Shown piece after piece: positions 51,273 through 61,748 of a stretch of DNA of 64,000 bases; position 1 is the stretch's first letter, and every line of letters begins with the position of its first letter. The notes beneath the pieces were generated by a model. That model was not told where the DNA came from. It was given only the letters and a program-made list of their open reading frames with translations, and made no database searches. A program made the position numbers and the translations under genes. The stretch comes from an uncultured Dysgonomonas sp. (lineage in GTDB: Bacteria; Bacteroidota; Bacteroidia; Bacteroidales; Dysgonomonadaceae). Location of the stretch: positions 101,153-165,152 of the forward strand of contig CALKIV010000027.1 of NCBI GenBank assembly GCA_937995835.1, read 5' to 3'.

Positions 51273-54200
51273 TTATTCTACAATATCGAAATCTACTACG
51301 TTCTTACGATTTGCTTGCATTCTTTCGAAATCTTCTTTAGTTCCAACGATCAGTTTGTCGAACTCACGTTGGCCAGTTCCTGCAGGGATCAAGTGTCCAC
51401 AAATTACGTTTTCTTTCAATCCGTCTAGTGCATCCTCTTTAGCATGGATGGCTGCTTCGTTCAACACTTTTGTTGTTTCCTGGAACGATGCGGCAGACAT
51501 AAAGCTTTCTGTTTGAAGAGCTGCTCTTGTAATACCTTGAAGGATTTGATTTGCGGTAGCAGGTATTGCATCACGCACGATAACAAGTTTCAAGTCCTTA
51601 CGTTTCAGCATAGAGTTTTCATCTCTTAGTTTACGAGCTGTAACAATTTGTCCAGGCTCAAACACAGCAGAGTCTCCAGCATCAACAACAACCTTCTTGC
51701 CCCAAGTTCTATCGTTTTCTTCCATCACGAAATACTTGTCTACAAGTTGTTTTTCAAGGAATCTTGTATCTCCCGGATCTACGATTTCAACTTTACGCAT
51801 CATTTGACGAACAATCACCTCAAAGTGCTTATCATTGATTTTCACTCCTTGAAGACGGTATACATCTTGCACCTCATTCACAATATATTCTTGCACTGCA
51901 GTTGGCCCCATGATGGCTAGAATATCAGCCGGAGTTGTTGCTCCATCTGACAATGGCATCCCTGCTCTCACGAAGTCATTTTCTTGCACCAATATTTGTT
52001 TCGAAAGTGGCACTAGATATTTTTTCACTTCACCTAATTTAGAAGTGATAACAACCTCACGATTACCACGTTTGATCTTACCGAATGTCACCTCTCCATC
52101 AATTTCAGACACTACTGCCGGATTTGAAGGGTTACGTGCTTCAAACAATTCTGTTACACGAGGTAGACCTCCCGTGATATCCCCAGCTTTACCAACGGCA
52201 CGTGGAATCTTCACAATGGTATCTCCTGCCTTAATCACGTCACCTTCATTCTTAGCAAGGTGAGCTCCTAATGGCAATGTATAAGTTTTCAGAACGTTAC
52301 CAGCTTTATCTACAACCTGAAGTTCAGGAGCTTTCTTCTTATCACGAGATTCGATGATGATCTTTTCTTTCAGACCAGTTTGCTCATCTGATTCGATTTT
52401 GTAAGTCACATTTTCGATTACATTATCGAATTGTATCTTACCAGATGCCTCTGCAACGATAACGGCGTTGAATGGATCCCATTCACAGATCAGATCGTCT
52501 TTCTTCACTTTATCTCCATTGTTGAAGTAAAGTTTAGAACCATAAGGCACGTTGTGAGTCAACAATACAATTTTTGTATTTGGATCCACGATGCGCAGTT
52601 CCACCAAACGACTTACTACAATCATCACTTTCTTTCCATCTTCCTCAACATCAACAACTCTCAAGTCATCTAGTTCAAGTACCCCCTCATATTTTGCCAC
52701 AATGCGGCTTTCTGAAGCGATGTTGGAAGCAATACCCCCAACGTGGAAAGTACGTAGTGTCAACTGTGTACCCGGCTCACCGATGGACTGTGCAGCGATA
52801 ACACCCACAGCTTCTCCACTATGAACCATTCGACCTGTTGCAAGGTTACGTCCGTAACATTTAGCACAAACACCTTTCTTAGCCTCACAAGTTAATACTG
52901 AACGGATCTCTACTTGCTCAATTGGTGAACGTTGAATCTTGTCAGCAACATCTTCAGTGATTTCTTCTCCTTCTTTAAGGATCAATTCTCCAGTTTGAGG
53001 GTGAATAATATCATGTACTGTTACACGACCCAAGATGCGTTCGTAAAGAGAAGCAACCACCTCTTCGTTGTTTTTCAACTCAGTAGCAATAAGTCCTCTC
53101 AATGTTCCACAATCAGGCTCGTTGATAATCACGTCCTGAGAAACGTCTACAAGACGACGAGTCAAGTATCCAGCATCGGCAGTCTTAAGAGCCGTATCGG
53201 CAAGACCTTTACGAGCACCGTGGGTAGAGATAAAGTACTCTAACACTGACAGCCCTTCCTTAAAGTTAGAAAGAATCGGGTTTTCAATAATTTGAGCACC
53301 CTCAGCTCCACTCTTTTGAGGTTTAGCCATCAATCCACGCATACCAGACAGCTGGCGAATCTGTTCTTTAGATCCACGAGCTCCGGAATCCAACATCATG
53401 TATACAGAGTTGAACCCTTGATCGTCTTCAGCCAATTGTTTCATCAAGATATTAGACAATTTGGAGTTAATGTGTGTCCAAGTGTCAATAATTTGATTGT
53501 ATCTTTCATTGTAAGTGATGAATCCCATGTTATAGTTATTCATGATATCCTCCACTTCACTATATCCTTGTTTGATTAGCTCATCTTTTTCTTTCGGAAT
53601 GATGATGTCTTCCAAGTTGAAGGATAGACCTCCCTTGAATGCCATCTTATATCCTAAGTCTTTTATATCATCAAGGAATTGAGCAGTTTTAGCAACTCCA
53701 CACTTCTTGATAATATTTCCGATGATGTCACGAAGAGACTTTTTAGATAATACTTCGTTCACATAACCAACTTCCACAGGAGTGATTTCATTTACAATCA
53801 CACGTCCTACGGTAGTATCAGTGAGCACACGTACCATATTGCCTTCTTCATCCACATCATCCACATACACCTTCACAGGAGCATGTAATGTCACCTTTTT
53901 CTCATTGTAAGCAATGATAGCTTCTTCCGGTCCATAGAAAGTAAGTCCTTCACCTTTAGCTCCCGGACGAATTTTCGTGATATAGTATAGACCAAGAACC
54001 ATGTCTTGTGATGGCACAGTAATAGGCGCACCATTAGCAGGGTTCAAGATATTATGAGAAGCAAGCATCAACATTTGAGCTTCCAAAATAGCTTCATTAC
54101 CTAGAGGTAAGTGCACCGCCATCTGGTCACCGTCGAAGTCGGCATTGAACGCCGTACACGCTAGTGGATGCAGTTGGATAGCACGTCCTTCTATCAACTT

Positions 54201-55553
54201 AGGCTGGAATGCTTGGATACCCAATCTGTGTAGGGTCGGAGCACGGTTGAGTAACACAGGGTGTCCTTTCAATACATACTCAAGAATATCCCAAACGATT
54301 GGTTCTTTTCTGTCAACTATTTTCTTCGCTGATTTTACAGTTTTTACAATTCCACGTTCAATCAACTTACGAATGATAAACGGTTTGTAAAGCTCTGCAG
54401 CCATATCTTTAGGAAGACCACATTCGTGCATCTTCAATTCTGGACCAACGACAATTACTGAACGAGCAGAGTAGTCAACACGTTTACCCAACAAGTTTTG
54501 ACGGAAACGTCCTTGTTTACCTTTCAAGCTATCAGATAGTGATTTCAAAGGTCTGTTGGCATCAGTCTTAACAGCTGTCGATCTACGAGAGTTATCGAAT
54601 AGTGAGTCCACAGCTTCTTGAAGCATACGTTTTTCGTTACGTAGAATTACTTCAGGAGCTTTAATATCAATCAATCTTTTCAGACGATTGTTACGGATAA
54701 TCACACGACGGTATAGGTCATTCAAGTCAGATGTCGCAAAACGTCCTCCGTCAAGAGGCACCAATGGACGTAATTCTGGTGGAATAACCGGAACCACTTT
54801 CATGATCATCCACTCTGGTCTGTTTTCTATTTTTGAAGAACGGAAAGCTTCTACAACTTGAAGTTGTTTCAACGCATCATTGATACGTTGTTGAGAAGTA
54901 TCCGTACTTGCTTTGTGACGCAAGTGATTTGCTAGCTTATCTAAATCGATACGTGATAGCAATTCGAATAGTCCTTCAGCTCCCATCTTGGCGATAAACT
55001 TGTTAGGATCCGTATCGTCCAACATTTGATTATCTTCTGGTAACTTATCTAGCAAGTCTAAGTATTCGTCCTCTGTCAATAAGTCTTTTTCAGCAATTCC
55101 TTCCTCACCAGCGAGTCCCGGTTGTATTACAACATAACGTTCGTAATACACAATAGTATCAAGCTTTTTTGTAGGAATTCCTAATAGATATCCTATTTTG
55201 TTAGGCAACGAACGGAAATACCAAATGTGTGCTACAGGCACCACTAAGTGGATATGTCCGGTACGCTCACGTCTAACCTTCTTTTCTGTAACTTCTACCC
55301 CGCATCGGTCACAAACGATTCCACGATAACGGATTCTTTTATATTTTCCGCAATGACATTCGTAGTCTTTCACAGGCCCGAATATGCGTTCACAGAAAAG
55401 TCCGTCACGTTCTGGTTTGTAAGTACGGTAGTTAATAGTTTCAGGTTTCAAAACTTCTCCACTAGATGCTGCCAAAATTTCTTCAGGCGATGCAAGACTA
55501 ATGGTTATTTTTGAAAAACCACTCTTTACTTTCTTATCTTTTCTAAAAGCCAT
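51273..55553 (-). CDS. rpoC: RNA polymerase beta' subunit
   Basis: The 1426-residue subunit holds the catalytic NADFDGDQMAVH loop that binds the active-site Mg2+. It also has the N-terminal zinc finger (CHCGKYKRIRYRGIVCDRCG) and the second zinc site (CGTLRG ... CEAKKGVCAKCYGRN). The bridge/trigger region shows GLADTALKTADAGYLTRRLVD. Length matches Bacteroidetes RpoC. It follows rpoB by 86 bp; that gap contains a CTCTCT/AGAGAG hairpin (55596-55616). It is the last gene of the secE-rpoC block. Confidence 0.98.
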   Translation of the reverse strand: MAFRKDKKVKSGFSKITISLASPEEILAASSGEVLKPETINYRTYKPERDGLFCERIFGPVKDYECHCGKYKRIRYRGIVCDRCGVEVTEKKVRRERTGHIHLVVPVAHIWYFRSLPNKIGYLLGIPTKKLDTIVYYERYVVIQPGLAGEEGIAEKDLLTEDEYLDLLDKLPEDNQMLDDTDPNKFIAKMGAEGLFELLSRIDLDKLANHLRHKASTDTSQQRINDALKQLQVVEAFRSSKIENRPEWMIMKVVPVIPPELRPLVPLDGGRFATSDLNDLYRRVIIRNNRLKRLIDIKAPEVILRNEKRMLQEAVDSLFDNSRRSTAVKTDANRPLKSLSDSLKGKQGRFRQNLLGKRVDYSARSVIVVGPELKMHECGLPKDMAAELYKPFIIRKLIERGIVKTVKSAKKIVDRKEPIVWDILEYVLKGHPVLLNRAPTLHRLGIQAFQPKLIEGRAIQLHPLACTAFNADFDGDQMAVHLPLGNEAILEAQMLMLASHNILNPANGAPITVPSQDMVLGLYYITKIRPGAKGEGLTFYGPEEAIIAYNEKKVTLHAPVKVYVDDVDEEGNMVRVLTDTTVGRVIVNEITPVEVGYVNEVLSKKSLRDIIGNIIKKCGVAKTAQFLDDIKDLGYKMAFKGGLSFNLEDIIIPKEKDELIKQGYSEVEDIMNNYNMGFITYNERYNQIIDTWTHINSKLSNILMKQLAEDDQGFNSVYMMLDSGARGSKEQIRQLSGMRGLMAKPQKSGAEGAQIIENPILSNFKEGLSVLEYFISTHGARKGLADTALKTADAGYLTRRLVDVSQDVIINEPDCGTLRGLIATELKNNEEVVASLYERILGRVTVHDIIHPQTGELILKEGEEITEDVADKIQRSPIEQVEIRSVLTCEAKKGVCAKCYGRNLATGRMVHSGEAVGVIAAQSIGEPGTQLTLRTFHVGGIASNIASESRIVAKYEGVLELDDLRVVDVEEDGKKVMIVVSRLVELRIVDPNTKIVLLTHNVPYGSKLYFNNGDKVKKDDLICEWDPFNAVIVAEASGKIQFDNVIENVTYKIESDEQTGLKEKIIIESRDKKKAPELQVVDKAGNVLKTYTLPLGAHLAKNEGDVIKAGDTIVKIPRAVGKAGDITGGLPRVTELFEARNPSNPAVVSEIDGEVTFGKIKRGNREVVITSKLGEVKKYLVPLSKQILVQENDFVRAGMPLSDGATTPADILAIMGPTAVQEYIVNEVQDVYRLQGVKINDKHFEVIVRQMMRKVEIVDPGDTRFLEKQLVDKYFVMEENDRTWGKKVVVDAGDSAVFEPGQIVTARKLRDENSMLKRKDLKLVIVRDAIPATANQILQGITRAALQTESFMSAASFQETTKVLNEAAIHAKEDALDGLKENVICGHLIPAGTGQREFDKLIVGTKEDFERMQANRKNVVDFDIVE

Positions 55554-55639
55554 ATACTTAATTGTATAAAGAGTTATTTATTTTAAGAATATAACCTCTC
55601 TAAAACAAATAGAGAGATTATATTATTTTTGTTATTGAA

Positions 55640-58600
55640 TTAATCTAAAGAAATGCTCAAACCTAGTCCTCTCATCTCATGTAACAATACATTCAATGAT
55701 TCTGGGATTCCTGGTTCTGGCATAGCCTCACCCTTCACGATGGCTTCATAAGCTTTGGATCTACCTATCACGTCATCCGATTTGATAGTCAAAATTTCTC
55801 TCAAGATATGTGCAGCTCCGAACGCCTCAAGCGCCCAAACCTCCATCTCTCCGAATCTTTGACCCCCAAACTGAGCTTTACCTCCAAGAGGTTGTTGCGT
55901 AATAAGCGAGTAAGGACCGATAGAACGAGCATGCATCTTGTCTTCCACCATGTGACCCAGTTTCAACATGTAGATAACACCTACTGTCGCGTGTTGGTCA
56001 AACTGTTCACCTGTTCCTCCATCAAATAGACGTACTTTACCAAAGTTAGGTACACCTGCTTTTTCAGTCCAAGTCGTTAAGTCTTCCAATTGTGCACCAT
56101 CAAAGATTGGAGTGGCAAATTTAACACCCAATTCTTTTCCTGCCCAACCAAGCACAGTTTCATAAATCTGTCCTAAGTTCATACGAGATGGCACCCCTAG
56201 AGGGTTCAACACAATATCAACTGGCGTTCCATCAGCAAGGAAAGGCATATCTTCGTCACGCACAATACGCGATACGATACCCTTATTACCATGTCGTCCA
56301 GCCATCTTATCACCCACTTGTATCTTACGTTTCTTGGCAACATATACTTTAGCTACCTGAATGATTCCTGTAGGCAATTCATCTCCAATAGTCAGGTCAA
56401 AACGTTTACGTTTAAGCTCTGCATCCAACTCCTTATACTTACGCATAAAGTTTACGATCACAGCTTTGATCATTTGGTTGGTATGGTCATCTTCTGTCCA
56501 TCCTCCCACTTGTATCGTTTCGTAATCTATTTGAGACAAGGCAGCTTTAGTGAACTTGCTTCCTTTGGCAATCAAGTCTACCTCTAGATAGTCTTTTACT
56601 CCTTGAGAAACTTTTCCTTCTGTTAACACCAATAATTTGTCAACTAGCACACCTTTGACTACTGCTATTTTTTCTTCGTACTCTTCATCTAATTTAGGAA
56701 GCAAAGCTTTCGCTGAAAGTTTTGTTTTGCCTTTCTTAGATGCTTTAGAGAACAAGTTTGTTCCAATAACAACTCCTTGAAGAGATGGAGAAGCTTTCAA
56801 CGAAGCATCTTTTACATCACCAGCCTTGTCACCAAAGATTGCACGTAGCAATTTCTCTTCTGGAGAAGGATCTGATTCTCCTTTTGGAGTAATTTTACCG
56901 ATAAGAATATCTCCCGGTACTACACGTGCCCCAATTCTAACGATACCGTTTTCGTCAAGGTCTTTTGTAGCTTCTTCGCTAACATTCGGGATGTCAGAAG
57001 TAAGTTCTTCTACACCACGCTTGGTATCACGAACATCTAGAGAAAACTCATCCACATGTACAGACGTAAATACATCTTCGCGAACCACACGCTCATTTAG
57101 AACGATAGCATCCTCAAAGTTATACCCCTTCCAAGGCATGAAGGCAACTTTCAAGTTCTTTCCAATTGCCAATTCTCCTTTTTCAGTAGAATAACCTTCA
57201 GTAAGAATATCTCCTTCTTTCACTTTTTGCCCCTTGCGACAAGTTGGTCGAAGGTCAATAGTGGTGCTTTGGTTAGTCTTCCTAAATTTAGGAATCATAT
57301 AGGTTTTGACATCATCGTCGAAGCTAACGAAAGCCTCTTCGTCTGTTCTGTCGTATCTTACTTTAATAGTAGATGCATCAACATATACAACTTCTCCAGA
57401 ACCTTCAGCTACAATTTGAGATCTAGAATCTTGGATCAATTGACCTTCAATTCCTGTTCCCACGATAGGCGATTCAGGAGTCAACAATGGAACAGCCTGG
57501 CGCATCATGTTCGATCCCATCAGTGCACGGTTGGCGTCGTCATTCTCTAGGAATGGAATCAATGCCGCAGCAATAGACACCAATTGAGTTGGAGACACGT
57601 CCATGTATTCCACTTCTTCCGGAGTGATCACAGGATAATCTGCATCGCGACGAGCCTTAATTCTGTCAGTCGTATAATTTCCAGCTTCATCTACTGGCGC
57701 ATTCCCTTGAGCAATCAATCTATCTTCTTCCTCTTCAGCTGCCATGTATACGATTCCGTTTTTGCCGAAATCTACTTTTCCATTAGCCACCTTACGGTAA
57801 GGAGTTTCAATAAACCCAAGATCATTTATTTTTGCATACACACATAATGAAGAAATCAACCCGATGTTTGGTCCCTCAGGAGTCTCAATCGGACAAAGTC
57901 TACCATAGTGAGTATAGTGAACGTCACGCACCTCGAAACCGGCTCTCTCTCTTGAAAGACCACCTGGCCCTAGTGCCGACATACGTCTCTTATGCGTAAT
58001 CTCTGCCAATGGATTCGTTTGGTCCATGAATTGAGATAGTGCATTCGTTCCGAAGAACGTATTAACAACAGAAGAGATCGTTTTGGCATTAATCAAATCA
58101 ACCGGAGTAAACACCTCGTTGTCTCTCACATTCATTCTCTCACGAATGATACGAGCCATACGGTTTAGACCGATACCAAATTGATTATATAATTGTTCAC
58201 CTACAGTACGCACACGACGATTACTAAGGTGGTCAATATCATCAACAATAGCTTTAGAGTTAACAAGTTCAATCAGATATTTGATAATCTCAATAATATC
58301 TTCCTTGGTCAACACTCTCACTTCGTCCGAAGTGTTCAAGCCCAGTTTTTTATTTATTCTATAACGTCCTACTTCTCCCAAGTCGTAACGCTTGTCAGAG
58401 AAGAAAAGGTTGTTAATCACTTCGCGCGCACTAGCATCATCAGCAGGCTCTGCACTACGCAATTGTCTATAAATATGACGTATTGCATCAAGCTCCGAGT
58501 TACTAGGGTCTTTTTGAAGTGTATTATATATCATTGCATAGTCAATAGCACTAGATGATTCTTTGTGTAGAAGAATAATACCTACACCAGATTCGATTAT

Positions 58601-59452
58601 TGTATCTAAATGCTCTTTCTCTATAACAGTTTCTCTCTCTAGAATAACTTCGTTACGTTCGATAGAAGTTACCTCACCGGTATCTTCATCCACGAAGTCC
58701 TCCATCCAAGTTCTAAGAATTCTAGCAGCAAGAGTTCTTCCTACCGCAGCTTGCAAATTCTTCTTGGTCACTTTGATCTCTTCAGCAAGACCAAAAATTT
58801 CTAAAATATCTTTGTCACTCTCATAACCTATCGCTCTCAAAAGCGTTGTGACAGGTAATTTTTTCTTACGGTCGATATAAGCATACATCACACCGTGGAT
58901 ATCCGTAGCAAATTCGATCCACGAACCTCTGAACGGAATAACACGTGCTGAGTATAGCTTTGTTCCATTGGCATGCAATGTCTGACCGAAGAAAACTCCG
59001 GGAGATCTGTGAAGTTGCGAAACAACTACACGTTCTGCACCGTTGATAACAAATGTACCTTTCTCCGTCATGTAAGGAATAAGCCCTAGATACACATCTT
59101 GAATGACAGTATCAAAATCTTCGTGATCCGGATCAGTACAATATAATTTAAGCTTTGCTTTTAGGGGTACACTATATGTAAGCCCTCTTTCCAGACACTC
59201 ATCGATCGTATATCTTGGTGGATCTACATAGTAGTCCAAGAACTCTAGTACGAAATTATTTCTAGTGTCTGTAATAGGGAAGTTTTCAGAAAAAACTTTA
59301 TAAAGCCCTTCATTTTTCCTTGTTTCGGTAGGTGTATCAAGTTGCATGAAGTCTCTGAACGACTTCAGCTGTACTTCAAGAAAATCCGGATAGGGTAGTG
59401 GATTTTTAATAGAAGCAAAATTAATTCTTGGATTTGTATTTATTGAAGACAT
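55640..59452 (-). CDS. rpoB: RNA polymerase beta subunit
   Basis: The 1270-residue subunit forms the active-site cleft with RpoC. The rifampicin region reads FFGTNALSQFMDQTNPLAEI followed by HKRRMSALGPGGL. The fork and C-terminal clamp motifs (EVRDVHYTHYGRLCPIETPEGPNIG in parts, GDKMAGRHGNKGIVS, FGGQRFGEMEVWALEAFGA) are all present. No insertion or gap stands out against the usual Bacteroidetes length. It lies 105 bp after rplL, with an attenuator-like hairpin between. Confidence 0.98.
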   Translation of the reverse strand: MSSINTNPRINFASIKNPLPYPDFLEVQLKSFRDFMQLDTPTETRKNEGLYKVFSENFPITDTRNNFVLEFLDYYVDPPRYTIDECLERGLTYSVPLKAKLKLYCTDPDHEDFDTVIQDVYLGLIPYMTEKGTFVINGAERVVVSQLHRSPGVFFGQTLHANGTKLYSARVIPFRGSWIEFATDIHGVMYAYIDRKKKLPVTTLLRAIGYESDKDILEIFGLAEEIKVTKKNLQAAVGRTLAARILRTWMEDFVDEDTGEVTSIERNEVILERETVIEKEHLDTIIESGVGIILLHKESSSAIDYAMIYNTLQKDPSNSELDAIRHIYRQLRSAEPADDASAREVINNLFFSDKRYDLGEVGRYRINKKLGLNTSDEVRVLTKEDIIEIIKYLIELVNSKAIVDDIDHLSNRRVRTVGEQLYNQFGIGLNRMARIIRERMNVRDNEVFTPVDLINAKTISSVVNTFFGTNALSQFMDQTNPLAEITHKRRMSALGPGGLSRERAGFEVRDVHYTHYGRLCPIETPEGPNIGLISSLCVYAKINDLGFIETPYRKVANGKVDFGKNGIVYMAAEEEEDRLIAQGNAPVDEAGNYTTDRIKARRDADYPVITPEEVEYMDVSPTQLVSIAAALIPFLENDDANRALMGSNMMRQAVPLLTPESPIVGTGIEGQLIQDSRSQIVAEGSGEVVYVDASTIKVRYDRTDEEAFVSFDDDVKTYMIPKFRKTNQSTTIDLRPTCRKGQKVKEGDILTEGYSTEKGELAIGKNLKVAFMPWKGYNFEDAIVLNERVVREDVFTSVHVDEFSLDVRDTKRGVEELTSDIPNVSEEATKDLDENGIVRIGARVVPGDILIGKITPKGESDPSPEEKLLRAIFGDKAGDVKDASLKASPSLQGVVIGTNLFSKASKKGKTKLSAKALLPKLDEEYEEKIAVVKGVLVDKLLVLTEGKVSQGVKDYLEVDLIAKGSKFTKAALSQIDYETIQVGGWTEDDHTNQMIKAVIVNFMRKYKELDAELKRKRFDLTIGDELPTGIIQVAKVYVAKKRKIQVGDKMAGRHGNKGIVSRIVRDEDMPFLADGTPVDIVLNPLGVPSRMNLGQIYETVLGWAGKELGVKFATPIFDGAQLEDLTTWTEKAGVPNFGKVRLFDGGTGEQFDQHATVGVIYMLKLGHMVEDKMHARSIGPYSLITQQPLGGKAQFGGQRFGEMEVWALEAFGAAHILREILTIKSDDVIGRSKAYEAIVKGEAMPEPGIPESLNVLLHEMRGLGLSISLD

Positions 59453-59494
59453 GGATTACCTATTTTTTTGAACTTATTACTTTTGACGCAAAAA

Positions 59495-59527
59495 GGTTAA
59501 GAACCCTTTCTCCAAGGGTTCCTAACC
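59495..59527 (-). terminator. Attenuator-like hairpin between rplL and rpoB
   Basis: GGTTAaGAACCCTT (59495-59508) pairs with AAGGGTTCcTAACC (59514-59527) with one mismatch and a 5-nt loop. On the minus strand TTTTTGCG follows. Its place, 31 bp past rplL and 43 bp before rpoB, matches the partial terminator known at this junction in E. coli, which lowers RNA polymerase relative to ribosomal protein output. Confidence 0.75.
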
Positions 59528-59557
59528 ATATAACCTGTTTACAGGCGTATACACTTG

Positions 59558-59935
59558 TTATTTAAGTTCAATCTCTGCTCCAGCTTCTTCCAATTGTTTC
59601 TTAAGGGCTTCAGCTTCGTCTTTAGAGATACCTTTCTTAATTTCACTAGGTGCAGCGTCAACTAGATCTTTAGCTTCTTTAAGTCCTAGACCAGTAAGCT
59701 CTCTAACAGCTTTCACAACAGCTAATTTAGCAGCTCCTGGAGATTTCAAAATAACATCAAATTCAGATTTTTCTTCTGCAGCATCAGCAGCACCTGCAGC
59801 AGCAGGACCCGCAACAGCAACAGCAGCAGCTGCTGGTTCGATACCATATTCTGTTTTTAGAACTTCAGCTAGTTCGCTAACTTCTTTTACTGTCAAATTT
59901 ACTAGTTGTTCAGCAATAGCTTTTATATCTGCCAT
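59558..59935 (-). CDS. rplL: 50S ribosomal protein L7/L12
   Basis: The 125-residue protein has the dimerising N-terminal domain (ADIKAIAEQLVNLTVKEVSE), an Ala-rich flexible hinge (AAAAVAVAGPAAAGAADA), and a C-terminal domain with the factor-binding helix (KVIKAVR-like stretch read as KLAVVKAVRELTGLGLKEAK). It forms the L12 stalk that recruits GTPase factors. It lies 53 bp after rplJ. Confidence 0.97.
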   Translation of the reverse strand: MADIKAIAEQLVNLTVKEVSELAEVLKTEYGIEPAAAAVAVAGPAAAGAADAAEEKSEFDVILKSPGAAKLAVVKAVRELTGLGLKEAKDLVDAAPSEIKKGISKDEAEALKKQLEEAGAEIELK

Positions 59936-59988
59936 TTTATTGTATAATTTAAATAAGTTATTATTCTTTGATTAAAATAAGTTTTGTT

Positions 59989-60501
59989 TTACTTGTTTTT
60001 AAGAGTTTCAAGAACTCCGTGGATAGTATTTCCACCTGAATTAAGTGCAGACATAACATTCTTGATAGGAGATTGTAGTAGCATAACAACGTCTCCGATA
60101 AGTTCTTCTCTGCTCTTAATGTTTTCTAGGGCGCTTAGATGTTCAGCTCCTACATAGATGCTTTCCTGTACATACGCAGCTTTCAGAGCTGGTATCCCTT
60201 GCTTCTTGTAGTTAGCGATAATCTTAGCAGGCACGTTAGCAACCTGAGAGCACATGATGGCTGTATTCCCTTTTAGTACAGGGTACAACTCACTAAAATC
60301 ACCCTCAAGACTTTCTAAAGCCTTTGTCAAAAGAGTATTTTTGACCATCATCAATTTAACATCTTTCTCAGCACATTCTTTTCTCAGCTTTGTAGTTTTA
60401 GCTGCGTCAAGAGTTGCGATATCTGTCAAATAAACATTGGTATACTCTTTTATAGTTGCTGCAATTGTATCTATAATCTTTGCTTTCTCTTCCTTTCTCA
60501 T
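59989..60501 (-). CDS. rplJ: 50S ribosomal protein L10
   Basis: The 170-residue protein (MRKEEKAKIIDTIAATIKEY; LRKECAEKDVKLMMVKNTLL) anchors L7/L12 dimers to the ribosome. The C-terminal helix for L12 binding is present. Only 16 bp separate it from rplA, so there is no room here for a long independent L10 leader of the kind that binds L10-L12 in E. coli. Confidence 0.97.
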   Translation of the reverse strand: MRKEEKAKIIDTIAATIKEYTNVYLTDIATLDAAKTTKLRKECAEKDVKLMMVKNTLLTKALESLEGDFSELYPVLKGNTAIMCSQVANVPAKIIANYKKQGIPALKAAYVQESIYVGAEHLSALENIKSREELIGDVVMLLQSPIKNVMSALNSGGNTIHGVLETLKNK

Positions 60502-60517
60502 AATTCCTAGGTTTTAA

Positions 60518-61213
60518 TTATTTATCCACAGATTTAGTGTCAATTTTCACACCTGGACTCATAGTACTTGAAAGAGTAACACTTTTCATATAAACACCTT
60601 TGGCTGCAGTAGGCTTAAGTCTTCTCAAAGTAGCCAAAAACTCTGCTGCATTCTCTTCGATTTTTTTAGCATCGAATGATACTTTACCTATAGATGCGTG
60701 AACGATACCAGCTTTATCAACTTTAAAGTCGATTTTACCAGACTTCACCTCTTCAACTGCTTTTGCAACATCAGGAGTAACTGTTCCACTCTTTGGATTC
60801 GGCATCAAACCACGAGGTCCTAGCACACGTCCTAAAGCACCAACTTTACCCATAATAGCTGGTTGTGTAATGATAACATCGATATCAGTCCAACCACCTT
60901 TTATTTTCTCAATATATTCGTCTAGACCAACATAGTCAGCTCCAGCAGCTTTTGCAGCGGCTTCAGCATCAGGCGAACATAACACCAAAACTCTAACTTG
61001 TTTTCCTGTTCCATGTGGAAGGGTAACAACGCCCCTTACCATTTGGTTAGCTTTTCTAGGATCAACTCCCAGGCGAACATCTAAATCTACTGAAGCGTCA
61101 AACTTTGTAGATGTTATTTCTTTAACTAGATTAGATGCTTCTGTAAGAGTATAAAGTTTACCAACTTCAATCTTCTCTAAAGCTAACTTTTGACTTTTTG
61201 TAAGTTTACCCAT
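60518..61213 (-). CDS. rplA: 50S ribosomal protein L1
   Basis: The 231-residue protein is a full two-domain L1: FDASVDLDVRLGVDPRKANQ, VRGVVTLPHGTGKQVRVLVL in parts, and GRVLGPRGLMPNPKSGTVT. It forms the mobile L1 stalk and may act as a translational repressor of rplK-rplA. It follows rplK by 19 bp. Confidence 0.97.
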   Translation of the reverse strand: MGKLTKSQKLALEKIEVGKLYTLTEASNLVKEITSTKFDASVDLDVRLGVDPRKANQMVRGVVTLPHGTGKQVRVLVLCSPDAEAAAKAAGADYVGLDEYIEKIKGGWTDIDVIITQPAIMGKVGALGRVLGPRGLMPNPKSGTVTPDVAKAVEEVKSGKIDFKVDKAGIVHASIGKVSFDAKKIEENAAEFLATLRRLKPTAAKGVYMKSVTLSSTMSPGVKIDTKSVDK

Positions 61214-61232
61214 TTTTCTAATTGAAGTTAAT

Positions 61233-61679
61233 TTATTTCACATCTTCCGGGAAGTCTCCCTTTACAGTAACACCCATACTTCTAGCTGTTCCAGCTACCA
61301 TTTTCATGGCTGATTTAAGTGTAAAACAGTTCAAATCGGACATTTTATCTTCGCAGATAGCTTTCACTTGATCCCAAGTTAATTCTGCCACCTTTGTACG
61401 ATTAGGTTGTGCCGATCCACTCTTTTGTTTTGTAGCTTCCAAAATAGAAACTGCAACTGGTGATTGTTTTACAATAAAATCAAAAGACTTGTCTGCGTAA
61501 TAAGTTATCAACACAGGCAACAGCTTACCAGCTTTGTCTTGAGTTCTGGCATTAAATTGCTTGCAGAAATCCATTATATTGATCCCTTTAGCACCTAAAG
61601 CAGGTCCTACTGGAGGAGCTGGATTTGCTGCACCACCCTTGATCTGTAATTTTAACTTTCCAGCAATTTCTTTTGCCAT
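61233..61679 (-). CDS. rplK: 50S ribosomal protein L11
   Basis: The 148-residue protein shows the N-terminal GGAANPAPPVGPALGAKGIN loop (the thiopeptide-binding region), KSGSAQPNRTKVAELTWDQV and the C-terminal GTARSMGVTVKG. It is the usual partner of rplA. A 69-bp gap to nusG has no clear hairpin. Confidence 0.97.
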   Translation of the reverse strand: MAKEIAGKLKLQIKGGAANPAPPVGPALGAKGINIMDFCKQFNARTQDKAGKLLPVLITYYADKSFDFIVKQSPVAVSILEATKQKSGSAQPNRTKVAELTWDQVKAICEDKMSDLNCFTLKSAMKMVAGTARSMGVTVKGDFPEDVK

Positions 61680-61748
61680 TTCTAATTACTTTTTTATTTT
61701 AGTTTTAAATAAAACTTGAAAAATTCGAACATCGGCTGCGTAACCAAC

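Noticed and set aside
51910..52263. 117-residue open frame antisense to rpoC
   Set aside because: Low-complexity Ser/Thr/Pro translation typical of the reverse strand of a conserved gene.
60502..60517. Classic L10 leader autoregulatory structure before rplJ
   Set aside because: Only 16 bp separate rplA and rplJ, too short for that structure.
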